Assembly (NCBI RefSeq): GCF_002105195.1 | Contig: NZ_MUHU01000001.1 | Span: 248,001 to 312,000, forward strand | From: Derxia lacustris | GTDB lineage: Bacteria > Pseudomonadota > Gammaproteobacteria > Burkholderiales > Burkholderiaceae_E | Length of the DNA stretch: 64,000 bases | Direction of reading: 5' to 3' | Shown here: one piece after another, positions 56,357 through 64,000 of the stretch | How positions within the stretch are numbered: position 1 is the stretch's first letter | Layout of the letters: the number at the start of each line of letters is the position of its first letter | Notes under the pieces: model-generated | What the model saw: the letters and a program-made list of their open reading frames with translations, nothing else | Database searches by the model: none | Told to the model about the DNA's origin: nothing | Made by a program: the position numbers and the translations under genes

Positions 56357-57223
56357 TCAGGCCGAAGCGGCCGATGCGGCCGGCGGCCGATCGTCGGAGG
56401 CATGCAGCTGAAGCATGACCTCGGCGCCGTACAGCACCACCAACGCCACGTAATAGACCCAGAACAGCAGCACCGCGAGCGAGCCGGCGGTGCCGAAAGT
56501 CGAGCCGAAGGCGGTGCGCCCCAGATACAGCCCGACGCCGAACTTGCCCAGCTCGAACAGCAGCGCGGTCAGGACCGCGCCGCCGAGCAGCGTGCGCCGG
56601 TGCAGCCGCACCGGGATCAGCAGCTTGAACATCAGCCCGAACAGCGCGGTGAGAAAGGCCAGCGACAACGCCGCCTGGAGCAGCGCGGCGATGCCCAGAT
56701 AAGTCCCGGTCCAGCGCGTGAGGATTTCGCTCGCGGCCACGACGGCGGCGCTGGCCACCAGCGAGACGATGAGCAGGAAGCCCACGCCGATGACGATGGC
56801 CAGCCCGCGCAGCCGGCCCATCACCAGCGCCAGCGCGGCATTGCGATAGCTACGCCGCGCGCCAAAGATGGCCGCAAAGGCATTGTCGAGTTCGGCGAAC
56901 AGGCTGGTCGCGCCGATCAGCATCGCGCCCAGGCCGATGGCGGCCGCCACCACGCCGCCGCCCGACAGATAGCTCTGCTCGATCATCCGCTGCACCAGGC
57001 TGGCGCCGTCATGGCCGATCAGCCCTTGCAGCTGGGCCAGCACCCTGCCCTCCACCGCCTCGCGGCCGAACACCAGCCCCGATACCGATACAGCGATGAC
57101 CAGGATCGGCGCGAGCGAGAACGCCGCGTAATAGGCCAGCGCCGCGCCCCGGCTGCTGCACTGGTCGTCGACCCAGCGCAGGGCGGCCTGCCAGGCCAGG
57201 CGCAGCGGGCGCGGCAGCGCCAT
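56357..57223 (-). CDS. YihY/BrkB-family inner membrane protein
   Basis: Membrane protein of 288 residues with about six hydrophobic segments. Family parts are [20 protein letters not shown] near the start, [17 protein letters not shown], and [20 protein letters not shown] toward the end, typical of UPF0761 (once called RNase BN). The biochemical role is unknown. The start at 57223 overlaps the stop of the preceding gene by one base (TGATG), so the two are translationally coupled. Confidence 0.9.
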   Translation of the reverse strand: MALPRPLRLAWQAALRWVDDQCSSRGAALAYYAAFSLAPILVIAVSVSGLVFGREAVEGRVLAQLQGLIGHDGASLVQRMIEQSYLSGGGVVAAAIGLGAMLIGATSLFAELDNAFAAIFGARRSYRNAALALVMGRLRGLAIVIGVGFLLIVSLVASAAVVAASEILTRWTGTYLGIAALLQAALSLAFLTALFGLMFKLLIPVRLHRRTLLGGAVLTALLFELGKFGVGLYLGRTAFGSTFGTAGSLAVLLFWVYYVALVVLYGAEVMLQLHASDDRPPAASAASA

Positions 57224-57711
57224 CAGAGCCGCAGATGGCCGTGTTCGCCGAGCTGGGCGCGCTGATGCTGCACCACCGCGCCCGCCAGCTTGACCAGCTG
57301 GGTGAGCTTGCTTTCCTTCACATCCCAGTACTCGGCGTCCTCCAGCACCACTTCGAGCAGCGCGATGTCGGGATCGTCGATGCCGTCCGGAAACCACGGC
57401 TGCACCGCCGGCTGCCAGAGGATTTCCATCTGCAGACGGTCGCGGCTCACGCGCGCCTGGCCGCGCATCGACACATACAGATCGTGGCTGCGGTCGCCGA
57501 TAGTCACGCCGACCGACGGATTGAGCTCGACCGCCGCCACCAGTGGCGCGCGCAGGCTGGTGAAGAACCACAGACTGCCGTCGAAGTCCTTCTGCACCAG
57601 CGTCATCGGCCGGCTCGACAGGCGGCCGTCGGTATCGACGGTGTTGAACATGACGAAGCGCTCGCCGGAAATGCGGTTCCAGAGCTGCTGATGGCTGTCG
57701 TTGTCGGTCAT
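57223..57711 (-). CDS. Pyridoxamine 5'-phosphate oxidase-like flavin protein (general stress protein 26 type)
   Basis: Protein of 162 residues with a split-barrel FMN-binding fold: RFVMFNTVDTDGRLSSRPMT, SLWFFTSLRAPLVAAVELNP and QPWFPDGIDDPDIALLEVVL, as in the general stress protein 26 group of Xanthomonas and relatives. It is unlike true PdxH (at 19223) in length and C-terminus. Function is probably redox or flavin-linked stress response, not established. The stop overlaps the start of the yihY-like gene. Confidence 0.85.
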   Translation of the reverse strand: MTDNDSHQQLWNRISGERFVMFNTVDTDGRLSSRPMTLVQKDFDGSLWFFTSLRAPLVAAVELNPSVGVTIGDRSHDLYVSMRGQARVSRDRLQMEILWQPAVQPWFPDGIDDPDIALLEVVLEDAEYWDVKESKLTQLVKLAGAVVQHQRAQLGEHGHLRL

Positions 57712-57739
57712 GGAATTCTCCGGTTCGGGATGGCGCCGC

Positions 57740-57916
57740 TCAGCGCTCGATGCGCTTGGCGACGGTGAGGCCGAGCACGAGGAAGACCGCGAACAGCGCG
57801 ACCGCCACGAAGAACAGGATCTTGGCCAGCGCGGCGCTGCCGGCCGCGATGCCGGTAAAGCCGAACAGGCCGGCGACGAGGGAAATCGCCGCAAAGATGA
57901 GAGCCCACTTGAGCAT
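57740..57916 (-). CDS. DUF1328 small membrane protein (YtjA type)
   Basis: Protein of 58 residues, nearly all hydrophobic, with two membrane segments ([20 protein letters not shown] and [17 protein letters not shown]). This is the DUF1328/YtjA family, often induced by envelope or stationary stress and of unknown role. It is upstream of the stress-protein-like gene by 28 bases and probably co-transcribed. Start at ATG 57916 fits the family. Confidence 0.87.
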   Translation of the reverse strand: MLKWALIFAAISLVAGLFGFTGIAAGSAALAKILFFVAVALFAVFLVLGLTVAKRIER

Positions 57917-58053
57917 TGCCGCCTCCGCAGTCTTGACGTGATCGGACCGGACGGAAAGCGTCCGGCACCTGAAGCGCAAGCATCGGCGCCGGCATGGGCA
58001 CGGCATGTAGGACGGCTGCGGCTGCGGGCGTCGGCCCGCGCCGCATGCGGCGA

Positions 58054-58464
58054 TCAGTTGAGGATGGCCTCGATCTTGAGCGCGGTACGGCGCGTCTCCA
58101 GAAAGATCATGCCGAGGTTGACATTGGGCGGCGCGGCCACCGCCAGCACCGCCTGCGGACCGGCACGCACCAGCAGCATCGTGCCGCGCTCGCCCTCCAC
58201 CAGCACCTGGCGCAGTGCGCCGCGATCGACTTCGCGCGAGGCGCGGTCGGCCAGCGCGAGCAGCGAGGCGGCCATCGCGGCAAAGCGATTGGGCTCGATG
58301 TCGGGCCCGAGTTCGGTCGCGATCACGAAACCGTCGCCCGAAATCACGGCCGAGGCATCGAGCCGCTGCGTCTGGTTCATGGCCCGCAGGATGGGAGAGA
58401 GCAGCGCGGCACGGTGATCGTGATTGCCGGACTCGATTTCGGTGCCATAGGAGAACGGGGGCAT
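58054..58464 (-). CDS. Roadblock/LC7-domain protein (second copy)
   Basis: Protein of 136 residues with a Roadblock/LC7 fold: [20 protein letters not shown] at the first strands, [20 protein letters not shown] in the long helix, [20 protein letters not shown], and [20 protein letters not shown] at the end. Roadblock proteins regulate Ras-like GTPases such as MglA, and one is encoded in the same operon (60341). It is the last gene, 68 bases after another roadblock gene. The start at 58464 (MPPFSY) is likely; an internal Met would remove the non-conserved first residues. Confidence 0.82.
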   Translation of the reverse strand: MPPFSYGTEIESGNHDHRAALLSPILRAMNQTQRLDASAVISGDGFVIATELGPDIEPNRFAAMAASLLALADRASREVDRGALRQVLVEGERGTMLLVRAGPQAVLAVAAPPNVNLGMIFLETRRTALKIEAILN

Positions 58465-58532
58465 GGTTTGCGATTGCTTTGCAACTTGGAGGTTGGCGGG
58501 CGGCGCCGCGACCGGCGCCGCCCGGCGGACCA

Positions 58533-58943
58533 TCAGAGCGCGGCTTCGATCCCGGGCAGCGCGACGCGTGCCTTGGTGAGAGCCATGCCGAGATTGGCGC
58601 TCTTGCGGCAGACGAAGCCGACCACATGCTCGGGCGCCTTCTTGCCGCGAATGAAGACGTGCAGCAGGTTGTCGCTGTTGACGATGATTTCCTGAAAGTA
58701 GTGCTGGCCGTCGTCGCGCACGCCACGGGCCTTCTTGAACAGGTTTTCGATCATGGTGACGTTGGGGCCCTGGAACAGGTCGGCCGTGGCGGCGGCAAGC
58801 AGGTCGAGCACTTCGCGCGGATGCGAGTCGACCGTGCGCATGGCCAGCAGCATGCCGCTGCTCAGGTCGATGTAGCCAGCGGCCACGCACTCCGGCAGTG
58901 AGCTGATGGCCTTTTGCAGTTCGGTGTCGAGTTTGGTGCTCAT
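58533..58943 (-). CDS. Roadblock/LC7-like protein (first copy)
   Basis: Protein of 136 residues with a more divergent roadblock-type pattern: [40 protein letters not shown], then [20 protein letters not shown] and [20 protein letters not shown]. Residue similarity to the neighbouring roadblock protein is modest, but size and strand-helix order agree, and it follows the ABC-phosphatase gene by 42 bases. It may form a heterodimer with the second copy to control the GTPase. The assignment is from fold pattern by eye. Confidence 0.68.
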   Translation of the reverse strand: MSTKLDTELQKAISSLPECVAAGYIDLSSGMLLAMRTVDSHPREVLDLLAAATADLFQGPNVTMIENLFKKARGVRDDGQHYFQEIIVNSDNLLHVFIRGKKAPEHVVGFVCRKSANLGMALTKARVALPGIEAAL

Positions 58944-58985
58944 GTTTTGGTTCCTGAGGAATGACCGGCAGCGCGCCGGACTGGG

Positions 58986-60344
58986 TCATGGGGCGGACGG
59001 CTTCTTGGCGTCCGGTCGCCCCGGAAAGACGGCCCGTCGCGCGAGGTGATCGGCGAAGGTGCCGAGAAAATCGGCCTGCTCGCGGGATTGCACCCAGCGC
59101 TGCTCGATGCGGCGCACCGCGTCGAGCGCGCCGAGCGCGTCCTGGCCGTGCCAGATGAGCCAGGCGGCGAGCAGGGTGCCGGTGCGGCCGAGGCCGGCGT
59201 GGCAGTGCGCGGCCACCACCTGGCCGCGCGCCAGCGCCGCGTCGATGGCGCGGCAGATGGCGGTGGCCAGTTCGAGATCGGGCGCGCGCATGTCGCGCAC
59301 CGGAAAGTTCTGCTCGGCAATGCCGTGCTCGGCCAGCAGCGCAGGGTCGCCGGGCTGCTCGGTGAGGTTGATCAGCAGGGTCACGCCGACGCGACGCAGC
59401 GCTTCGAGATCGATCTGCGTGTCGAAGAACACGCCCGGGCGCGGCGTGCCGGCGAGCTGGCCCGGTCGCAGCCACAGAAAGCCGCGCGGACCGAAGGCGT
59501 CGCTGACGTAGCGCTGGGCGGCGGGCGGCGGCGGAATCGGCGGCAAGGCGTCGGGCGCGAGGTCTTCGGGCCGGGCATCGGGCGACGGCGCGTCGCAGCT
59601 GCCGCTGCGCACGAAGTCGCGCGCCAGTCCGCTGCCGGGCGCATCGAAGAAGCGCGGAATCGGCTGGGTTTCGCGCACGCTGCCGCCGGCGATGAGCACC
59701 GCGCGCCCGCCGAGCTGGCGGCATTCGAGCTGGTTGTGCAGCACCACCAGCAGCGAACGCTGATGCGCGAGCGCCCCCAGATAGGCCAGCAGCCGGGCCG
59801 CGTCGGCGGGCGGCAGGCCGGCGGTCGGCTCGTCGACGAACAGCAGGCGCGGCCCGCTGACGGCGGCGCGCGCCACCGCGAGATGGCGCTGGATGCCGAG
59901 CGGCAGATCGGCCACCTGGAGATCGAGCCGGTCGACCAGATCGTGCAGATCGGCGGCTTCGAGCAGCCGCACCGCCACCTCGCGCTGCTGCGGCGGAGTG
60001 AGCTGGGCGCGCTCGGGCAGGCCGCTGACTAGGTTTTCGAGCACGCTCGACAGCATCAGCCGGGCGCTCTGCGCGACCAGCAGCGGGCGTTCGCCGGCAT
60101 CGAGCGGCCGGCCCTGGTAGCGCGCCTCGCCCCAGGTGCGCATCGACGGATTGGCCGAATTGTGGCCGGCCACGGTACGCAGCAAGGTCGACTTGCCGGT
60201 GCCGGCCGGGCCGAGCAGCACCACGCATTCGCGATCGGCAATGCGCAGGTCGATGCTGCTGAGGATGGTCCGTTCGCGGAACGCCACGCCGAAACCGGCC
60301 AGTTCGAGCAGCGGTGCCGGACTTTCGGCGGTCGCCGGGTTCAT
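58986..60344 (-). CDS. Fusion of an ABC-type ATPase and a dual-specificity phosphatase
   Basis: Protein of 452 residues with two clear halves. Residues 1-235 are an ABC ATPase: Walker A GPAGTGKST (45-53), Q-loop near Gln92, Walker B LLFVDEP (167-173) and H-loop His203. The ABC signature LSGGQ is replaced by LPLGIQ (147-152). A Pro-rich linker (about 250-275) leads to a dual-specificity phosphatase (about 300-440) with HCHAGLGRTG (380-389: Cys381, Arg387) and the general-acid Asp351 in FPVRDMRAP. No permease is nearby. The start overlaps the GTPase stop by 4 bases (ATGA). It may couple ATP-dependent binding to removal of phosphate within the GTPase/roadblock system; this is inference. Confidence 0.85.
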   Translation of the reverse strand: MNPATAESPAPLLELAGFGVAFRERTILSSIDLRIADRECVVLLGPAGTGKSTLLRTVAGHNSANPSMRTWGEARYQGRPLDAGERPLLVAQSARLMLSSVLENLVSGLPERAQLTPPQQREVAVRLLEAADLHDLVDRLDLQVADLPLGIQRHLAVARAAVSGPRLLFVDEPTAGLPPADAARLLAYLGALAHQRSLLVVLHNQLECRQLGGRAVLIAGGSVRETQPIPRFFDAPGSGLARDFVRSGSCDAPSPDARPEDLAPDALPPIPPPPAAQRYVSDAFGPRGFLWLRPGQLAGTPRPGVFFDTQIDLEALRRVGVTLLINLTEQPGDPALLAEHGIAEQNFPVRDMRAPDLELATAICRAIDAALARGQVVAAHCHAGLGRTGTLLAAWLIWHGQDALGALDAVRRIEQRWVQSREQADFLGTFADHLARRAVFPGRPDAKKPSAP

Positions 60345-60901
60345 TGGAGCCGCACCGGCGCGCCGCGGCGCACCCTTTCATCGAGCAGGGTCATGAGCGC
60401 CATGAGCAGGCAGCGCACATCCTCGCGCGCCCGGCCGTCCACCTCGAACACCGGCACGCAGAGGCCGAGCGCATCGAGCCGGTGCCGGTAGCGGTCGAGC
60501 GTCGCGCCCGGCCGGCGCGTGAGCCGCGTCACGCCCACCACCAACGCCTGGCCGGTCGAATCGATGAAGGAACGAAAGGCGCCGACATACAGGTCGAGGT
60601 CGGCGAGCGGATCGGGCCGGCTGTCGTCGAGCAACAGCACCAACCCCAGTCCGCCGAGCGTCAGGATCTCCCACATGAACCGGAACCGCTCCTGGCCGGG
60701 CGTGCCGTAGAGATGCACCTCGGTACCGCTTTCAAGACGCAGCACGCCGTAGTCCATCGCCACCGTGGTGCTGTCCTTGATGCGCGCCACCTCGTCGGTC
60801 GCCCGGGCCTCGGTGCTGACGACGGTGATGTCGCTGACGGCAGCGATTGCCGTCGTCTTGCCGGCGCCTACCGGCCCGGCAAAGATGATCTTCGGCTGCA
60901 T
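60341..60901 (-). CDS. Small GTPase (COG2229 type)
   Basis: Ras-like GTPase of 186 residues. G1 is GPVGAGKT (9-16), the switch I Thr region is STEARATDEVARIKDSTTVA, and G3 reads YGTPGQERFRFMWEI (65-79), as in COG2229 proteins related to MglA. The G4 motif N/TKxD is not clear (VGVTRLTRR), common in this group. It is soluble and probably switches with roadblock proteins encoded downstream. The start at 60901 (MQPKI) lies 4 bases after the stop of the upstream unknown gene, and the stop overlaps the ABC-phosphatase start. Confidence 0.9.
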   Translation of the reverse strand: MQPKIIFAGPVGAGKTTAIAAVSDITVVSTEARATDEVARIKDSTTVAMDYGVLRLESGTEVHLYGTPGQERFRFMWEILTLGGLGLVLLLDDSRPDPLADLDLYVGAFRSFIDSTGQALVVGVTRLTRRPGATLDRYRHRLDALGLCVPVFEVDGRAREDVRCLLMALMTLLDERVRRGAPVRLQ

Positions 60902-60905
60902 CCGG

Positions 60906-61586
60906 TCAGAGGCCCATGATTCTCGAAAGTAGCTGCCCCAGCAGATTGGAGCGCCGGCCGGTCGGCGGCGCGACCCGCAGCGCCGGTTCAAGCGCGACGG
61001 CAGCCGAACCGACCGCGACGCTGCGCCGGTTCATCACCTCCACCAGACCGGCGCAGGTGGCCGCCGCATACACGCGGCAGCCCTCCTCGATGCGGATGCC
61101 CAGGATCCGCGCCGCCAGCGCGATGGAAGTGGGATGGCGAGTCAGCAGCGCCACCATCCGCATGGCATCGAGGCCATGCGGCAGGCGCGAGAAATTGGGC
61201 CAGCGCTGCACCCGCACCACATCGAGCAGCGAGCCGCCGGCAATCATCCGACCCTGGCTCGCGGAATACCCGGCCATCCAAAGCAGCTCATCGATGCGCA
61301 GCCGACGAATGTCCTGGGCGACCTCCGCATGGGCCGGGGCAATTTCGTAATCGCTGCGTGTCGCCGAAAGGAAACGGTGAATATCGCCGTCCAGCAGTGA
61401 GATCACGCAATCGCCCTGGGCGGGAAACAGCGTGAGATCGCCACAGCCCTCGAGATGGATATTGCCGTTTTCGCCGCGCGCCACGATGGACTCGACCAAC
61501 CCGACGATGTGCGCGTCCGGCATGAAATGCGCACCCGCTCCAGCCGAATGCGTGGAGTTGGCGGTATTCGAGTCGGCACGGCGCAT
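60906..61586 (-). CDS. Protein of unknown function, first gene of the GTPase/roadblock operon
   Basis: Not recognised as a named family. The 226-residue product has a polar N-terminus, then AHIVGLVESIVARGENGNIH and LDGDIHRFLSATRSDYEIAP, which suggest a small beta domain of the kind found in effector proteins of Mgl-like systems (DUF4388-like is possible). The second half is helical, with ARILGIRIEEGCRVYAAATC resembling a winged-helix segment. The start at 61586 follows GGGGAAA at good spacing. It is 4 bases upstream of the GTPase gene, so it is almost certainly part of the same system. Role unknown. Confidence 0.7.
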   Translation of the reverse strand: MRRADSNTANSTHSAGAGAHFMPDAHIVGLVESIVARGENGNIHLEGCGDLTLFPAQGDCVISLLDGDIHRFLSATRSDYEIAPAHAEVAQDIRRLRIDELLWMAGYSASQGRMIAGGSLLDVVRVQRWPNFSRLPHGLDAMRMVALLTRHPTSIALAARILGIRIEEGCRVYAAATCAGLVEVMNRRSVAVGSAAVALEPALRVAPPTGRRSNLLGQLLSRIMGL

Positions 61587-62197
61587 CTGGTTTCCCCGGT
61601 TCGGACTAGTTTCACTGAGGCAAAGAGCCCGATGCGGGAATCAAAAACAATGCCGCAGGACAGTGAAGTAACAGTTCGCAATTCAGCTTTCTGCCATACA
61701 CGGTACTCTGCACTTGAGGGTTTGCCCGAGGCCACCATTCATAATTCAGTGAACAAAATCACGAATTCCTGGTTGATCAAATAGGTGCGATATAGAAACT
61801 CGCACACCGGGCAATTGACCTAGGAAGGAATGCGGGGCGCCTGCTCGGATAAATTGCCCATACCCAATCAGCATTCCTTTTTTGCGCCATATGGTGATCT
61901 GCCATGCGATCAATTGCCCTCGATGAACGGCGGATCAGCATGCAGTCAGGCGCGGCAACTTGCGGCAGCGTCACGCAATTTTTCAAATGCGAAATTGGTG
62001 CGACGCAAATGCGCAACAAGCGTCATCGCATTAATGAATCAATTCACAGTAACAAATGCAGTCAATACAAGACTAGGCGATAGCGCAGTGTCAAAGGAAT
62101 CGACAATCCGGATCGATCACCTTCAAATGCAACCCCTGACTTCGCAGGAAACCGCGAGAAATCCCTTGCCACCGGCAAGGCGCGCGAATTGTGCGTC
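61587..62197. other. Gene-free, A+T-richer stretch upstream of the GTPase operon
   Basis: About 610 bases near half G+C by eye, in strong contrast with neighbours. It must hold the operon's promoter. Short open frames exist on both strands, but none has a ribosome binding site, codon bias or family resemblance. It may be a remnant of foreign DNA beside a tRNA gene. No repeat or integrase is seen. Confidence 0.5.
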
Positions 62198-62251
62198 GAA
62201 AAATGAAATGCCCCCTGGTCAGGATTCATTTCGAATCTGAGCCAGGGGGCA
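62198..62251 (-). terminator. Rho-independent terminator of tRNA-Ala
   Basis: Minus strand: long hairpin with outer 10-bp stem TGCCCCCTGG/CCAGGGGGCA (62209-62218 with 62242-62251) and an inner stem GATTC/GAATC, followed by TTTCATTTTTC. It lies 10 bases after the tRNA 3' end. Confidence 0.85.
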
Positions 62252-62261
62252 CGGAATTGGG

Positions 62262-62337
<76 letters not shown>

Positions 62338-62350
62338 ACGCAAGACCGCG

Positions 62351-62378
62351 ATTATAGCAACAGTTTCAGTCGGCGCAA
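62351..62378 (-). promoter_or_regulatory. Promoter of tRNA-Ala
   Basis: Minus strand: -35 TTGCGC (62373-62378), 16-base spacer, -10 TATAAT (62351-62356). Transcription would begin near 62344, about 7 bases before the tRNA, leaving a short leader for RNase P. It lies in the short gap after exbD. Confidence 0.75.
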
Positions 62379-62391
62379 GTGCAAAAGCGCG

Positions 62392-62823
62392 TCACCGAAC
62401 ACCATCCGGCAATGCGACGAAGCCGACCTGCTCCAGTCCGGCGGCACGCGCCATGCCAAGCACGATCGCGACCCGCTCGTAGCGGACTGCGCGATCGGCA
62501 TTGATGAGCAATTGCGGCGACGGCCGCGCAGCCGCCGCCGACTTGAGCCGGCGCGCCAGCTCCTCGTCGTCGATCGGAAGCGGATCGGCGTCCCAGTGGG
62601 CGGCACCATCCGCTTCGATGGCGACGGTGACGCGGGTGCCGGCAGCGACGGCCTGCGTGCCGCCGGCGCTGGGCAGATCGAGCCGGATGGCGGCGCCGAG
62701 CAGGGGCGCCGCCACGATGAACACCACCAGCAGCACCAGCATCACGTCGACCAGCGGCGTGGTGTTGATGTCGGCGATGGGCGCGCGCGGCTCGCGGCGC
62801 GGCGAGAAGCCGTCGAACGCCAT
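62392..62823 (-). CDS. exbD: ExbD/TolR-family transport protein
   Basis: Inner-membrane energy-coupling protein of 143 residues. A single N-terminal membrane span carries the key Asp in INTTPLVDVMLVLLVVFIVA (about 19-38), and a periplasmic domain follows. With the ExbB-like protein (4 bases upstream) it forms the proton-driven motor for TonB or a related system. No tonB gene is in the window. Whether it serves TonB or Tol cannot be decided here. Confidence 0.92.
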   Translation of the reverse strand: MAFDGFSPRREPRAPIADINTTPLVDVMLVLLVVFIVAAPLLGAAIRLDLPSAGGTQAVAAGTRVTVAIEADGAAHWDADPLPIDDEELARRLKSAAAARPSPQLLINADRAVRYERVAIVLGMARAAGLEQVGFVALPDGVR

Positions 62824-62827
62824 GGCG

Positions 62828-63496
62828 TCAGTCGGCCGACGCGCGGCTCAGCGCACGCAGACGCAGGTCGGCGGCAAAGCCGTCGAGTCCTTCGAGCAGG
62901 CCGCGGTTGATGCGCGCGAATGCGTTGTAGGCGAGCACGGCCGGAATCGCGACCGCGAGGCCGAATGCCGTCATCACCAGCGCTTCGCCGACCGGGCCTG
63001 CAATGCGATCGATGGTGAGCGCGCCGCCGGCCGACAGCCCGGAGAGCGCGCGATACACGCCCCAGACCGTGCCGAACAGGCCCACGAACGGCGCCGTGCT
63101 GCCGACGCTGGCGAGCAGCGTCATGCCGGCGTCGAGCCGGGCGCCGCAGTCGGCGAGCGCGGCGCGCAGCTCGCGCGAGATGACGGCGTCGATCGCGCCG
63201 GCGGGCAGCGCGGCGGGCTCGTCGGCCAAGGCCGCCTGCGCCCGCGCCGCCGCCTGGCCGAGCGCGAGGAAATGTCCGCTGCGATCGATGCCCGCGAGCA
63301 GCGGCAGCGCCTCGTCGGCGGATGCCGCGCCCCAGTACTGCGTCAGCGCCGACACCGCCGGTCCGCGCCGCCGCGCTGCTGCCAGCCGACGGAGGATCGC
63401 CGCCCAGCTCAGCAGCGAAAACGTCAGCAGCACCAGCGCCGCGCCGCGCGTGACCGCATCGGCTTCGGCCCAGAAATGCGCGAGTCCGGCGTCCAC
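62828..63496 (-). CDS. exbB: ExbB/TolQ/MotA-family proton channel protein
   Basis: Integral membrane protein of 222 residues with three hydrophobic segments (about 12-32, 120-150, 165-195). The family core STAPFVGLFGTVWGVYRALS is followed by GEALVMTAFGLAVAIPAVLA. No ATG fits; GTG 63496 (VDAGLAHFW) with GAGGCGG upstream gives the usual length and begins 10 bases after dapB. Operon dapB-exbB-exbD. Confidence 0.9.
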   Translation of the reverse strand: MDAGLAHFWAEADAVTRGAALVLLTFSLLSWAAILRRLAAARRRGPAVSALTQYWGAASADEALPLLAGIDRSGHFLALGQAAARAQAALADEPAALPAGAIDAVISRELRAALADCGARLDAGMTLLASVGSTAPFVGLFGTVWGVYRALSGLSAGGALTIDRIAGPVGEALVMTAFGLAVAIPAVLAYNAFARINRGLLEGLDGFAADLRLRALSRASAD

Positions 63497-63506
63497 GGCA
63501 GCCGCC

Positions 63507-64000
<494 letters not shown>

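Noticed and set aside
57947-57965. Small hairpin CCGGACG/CGTCCGG after the roadblock operon
   Set aside because: Stem of 7 bp with no T run on the minus strand; not enough to call a terminator.

Overview
This is a gene-dense, very G+C-rich chromosomal window (about two thirds G+C or more by eye) with the gene content and gene order of a betaproteobacterium, most likely of the order Burkholderiales. The supporting evidence is the lolA/ftsK/trxB cluster, the tkt-gap-pgk-fba-purC-purE-purK-tsaC order, the recA-recX-sucC-sucD-terC-pilA order, a 3-hydroxybutyrate oligomer hydrolase, and a CTGT-N8-ACAG LexA box in front of recA. The sequence alone does not give the genus. No phage, insertion sequence, rRNA or CRISPR array was seen.

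Layout. 1-6123: lolA (cut by the window edge), ftsK, a Crp-family regulator, trxB, an Smr protein and glnB. 6226-7497: a NadE-like protein whose catalytic motifs are gone. 7582-10967: an acetyltransferase-like protein, a membrane Ser/Thr kinase and a TPR lipoprotein. 11019-21274: mostly housekeeping single genes (ppa, cnoX/ybbN, tcdA, chaC, oligomer hydrolase, a TPM/TPM/LemA trio, pdxH, msrA, marR, a PQ-loop protein). 21261-35234: central carbon and purine genes on the minus strand (tkt, gap, pgk, fba, purC, tam, purE, purK, tsaC). This run is interrupted between gap and pgk by a secreted-protease module: a rhombosortase-like rhomboid, a GlyGly-tailed S8 peptidase and a prodomain-like lipoprotein. 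35506-37147: an aspzincin (M35) peptidase with a small secreted paralogue of its own N-terminal domain. 37315-41836: rsmE, a patatin, a BepA-like protease and moaC. 41852-44327: an A+T-richer patch with a TPR glycosyltransferase-like membrane protein, the type IV pilin gene and a sigma-54 promoter. 44489-49873: a phosphodiesterase-FHA-PP2C signalling operon, terC and sucCD. 50476-57916: recX, recA, pncC, pgpA, thiL, nusB, ribH, ribB, yihY and small genes. 58054-61586: a five-gene operon of an unknown protein, a small GTPase, an ABC-ATPase/dual-specificity-phosphatase fusion and two roadblock proteins. 62262-64000: tRNA-Ala(CGC), exbD, exbB and dapB (cut by the window edge).

The least ordinary parts are: (1) the GTPase/ABC-phosphatase/roadblock operon, which looks like a complete polarity or signalling module with an unusual fusion enzyme; (2) two unrelated secreted proteases within 9 kb, each beside a separate gene that copies the protease's own N-terminal or prodomain region; (3) a GlyGly-CTERM protease next to a rhombosortase-type rhomboid; and (4) a NadE pseudoenzyme kept beside glnB. 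All assignments rest on reading motifs by eye. No database search was run.
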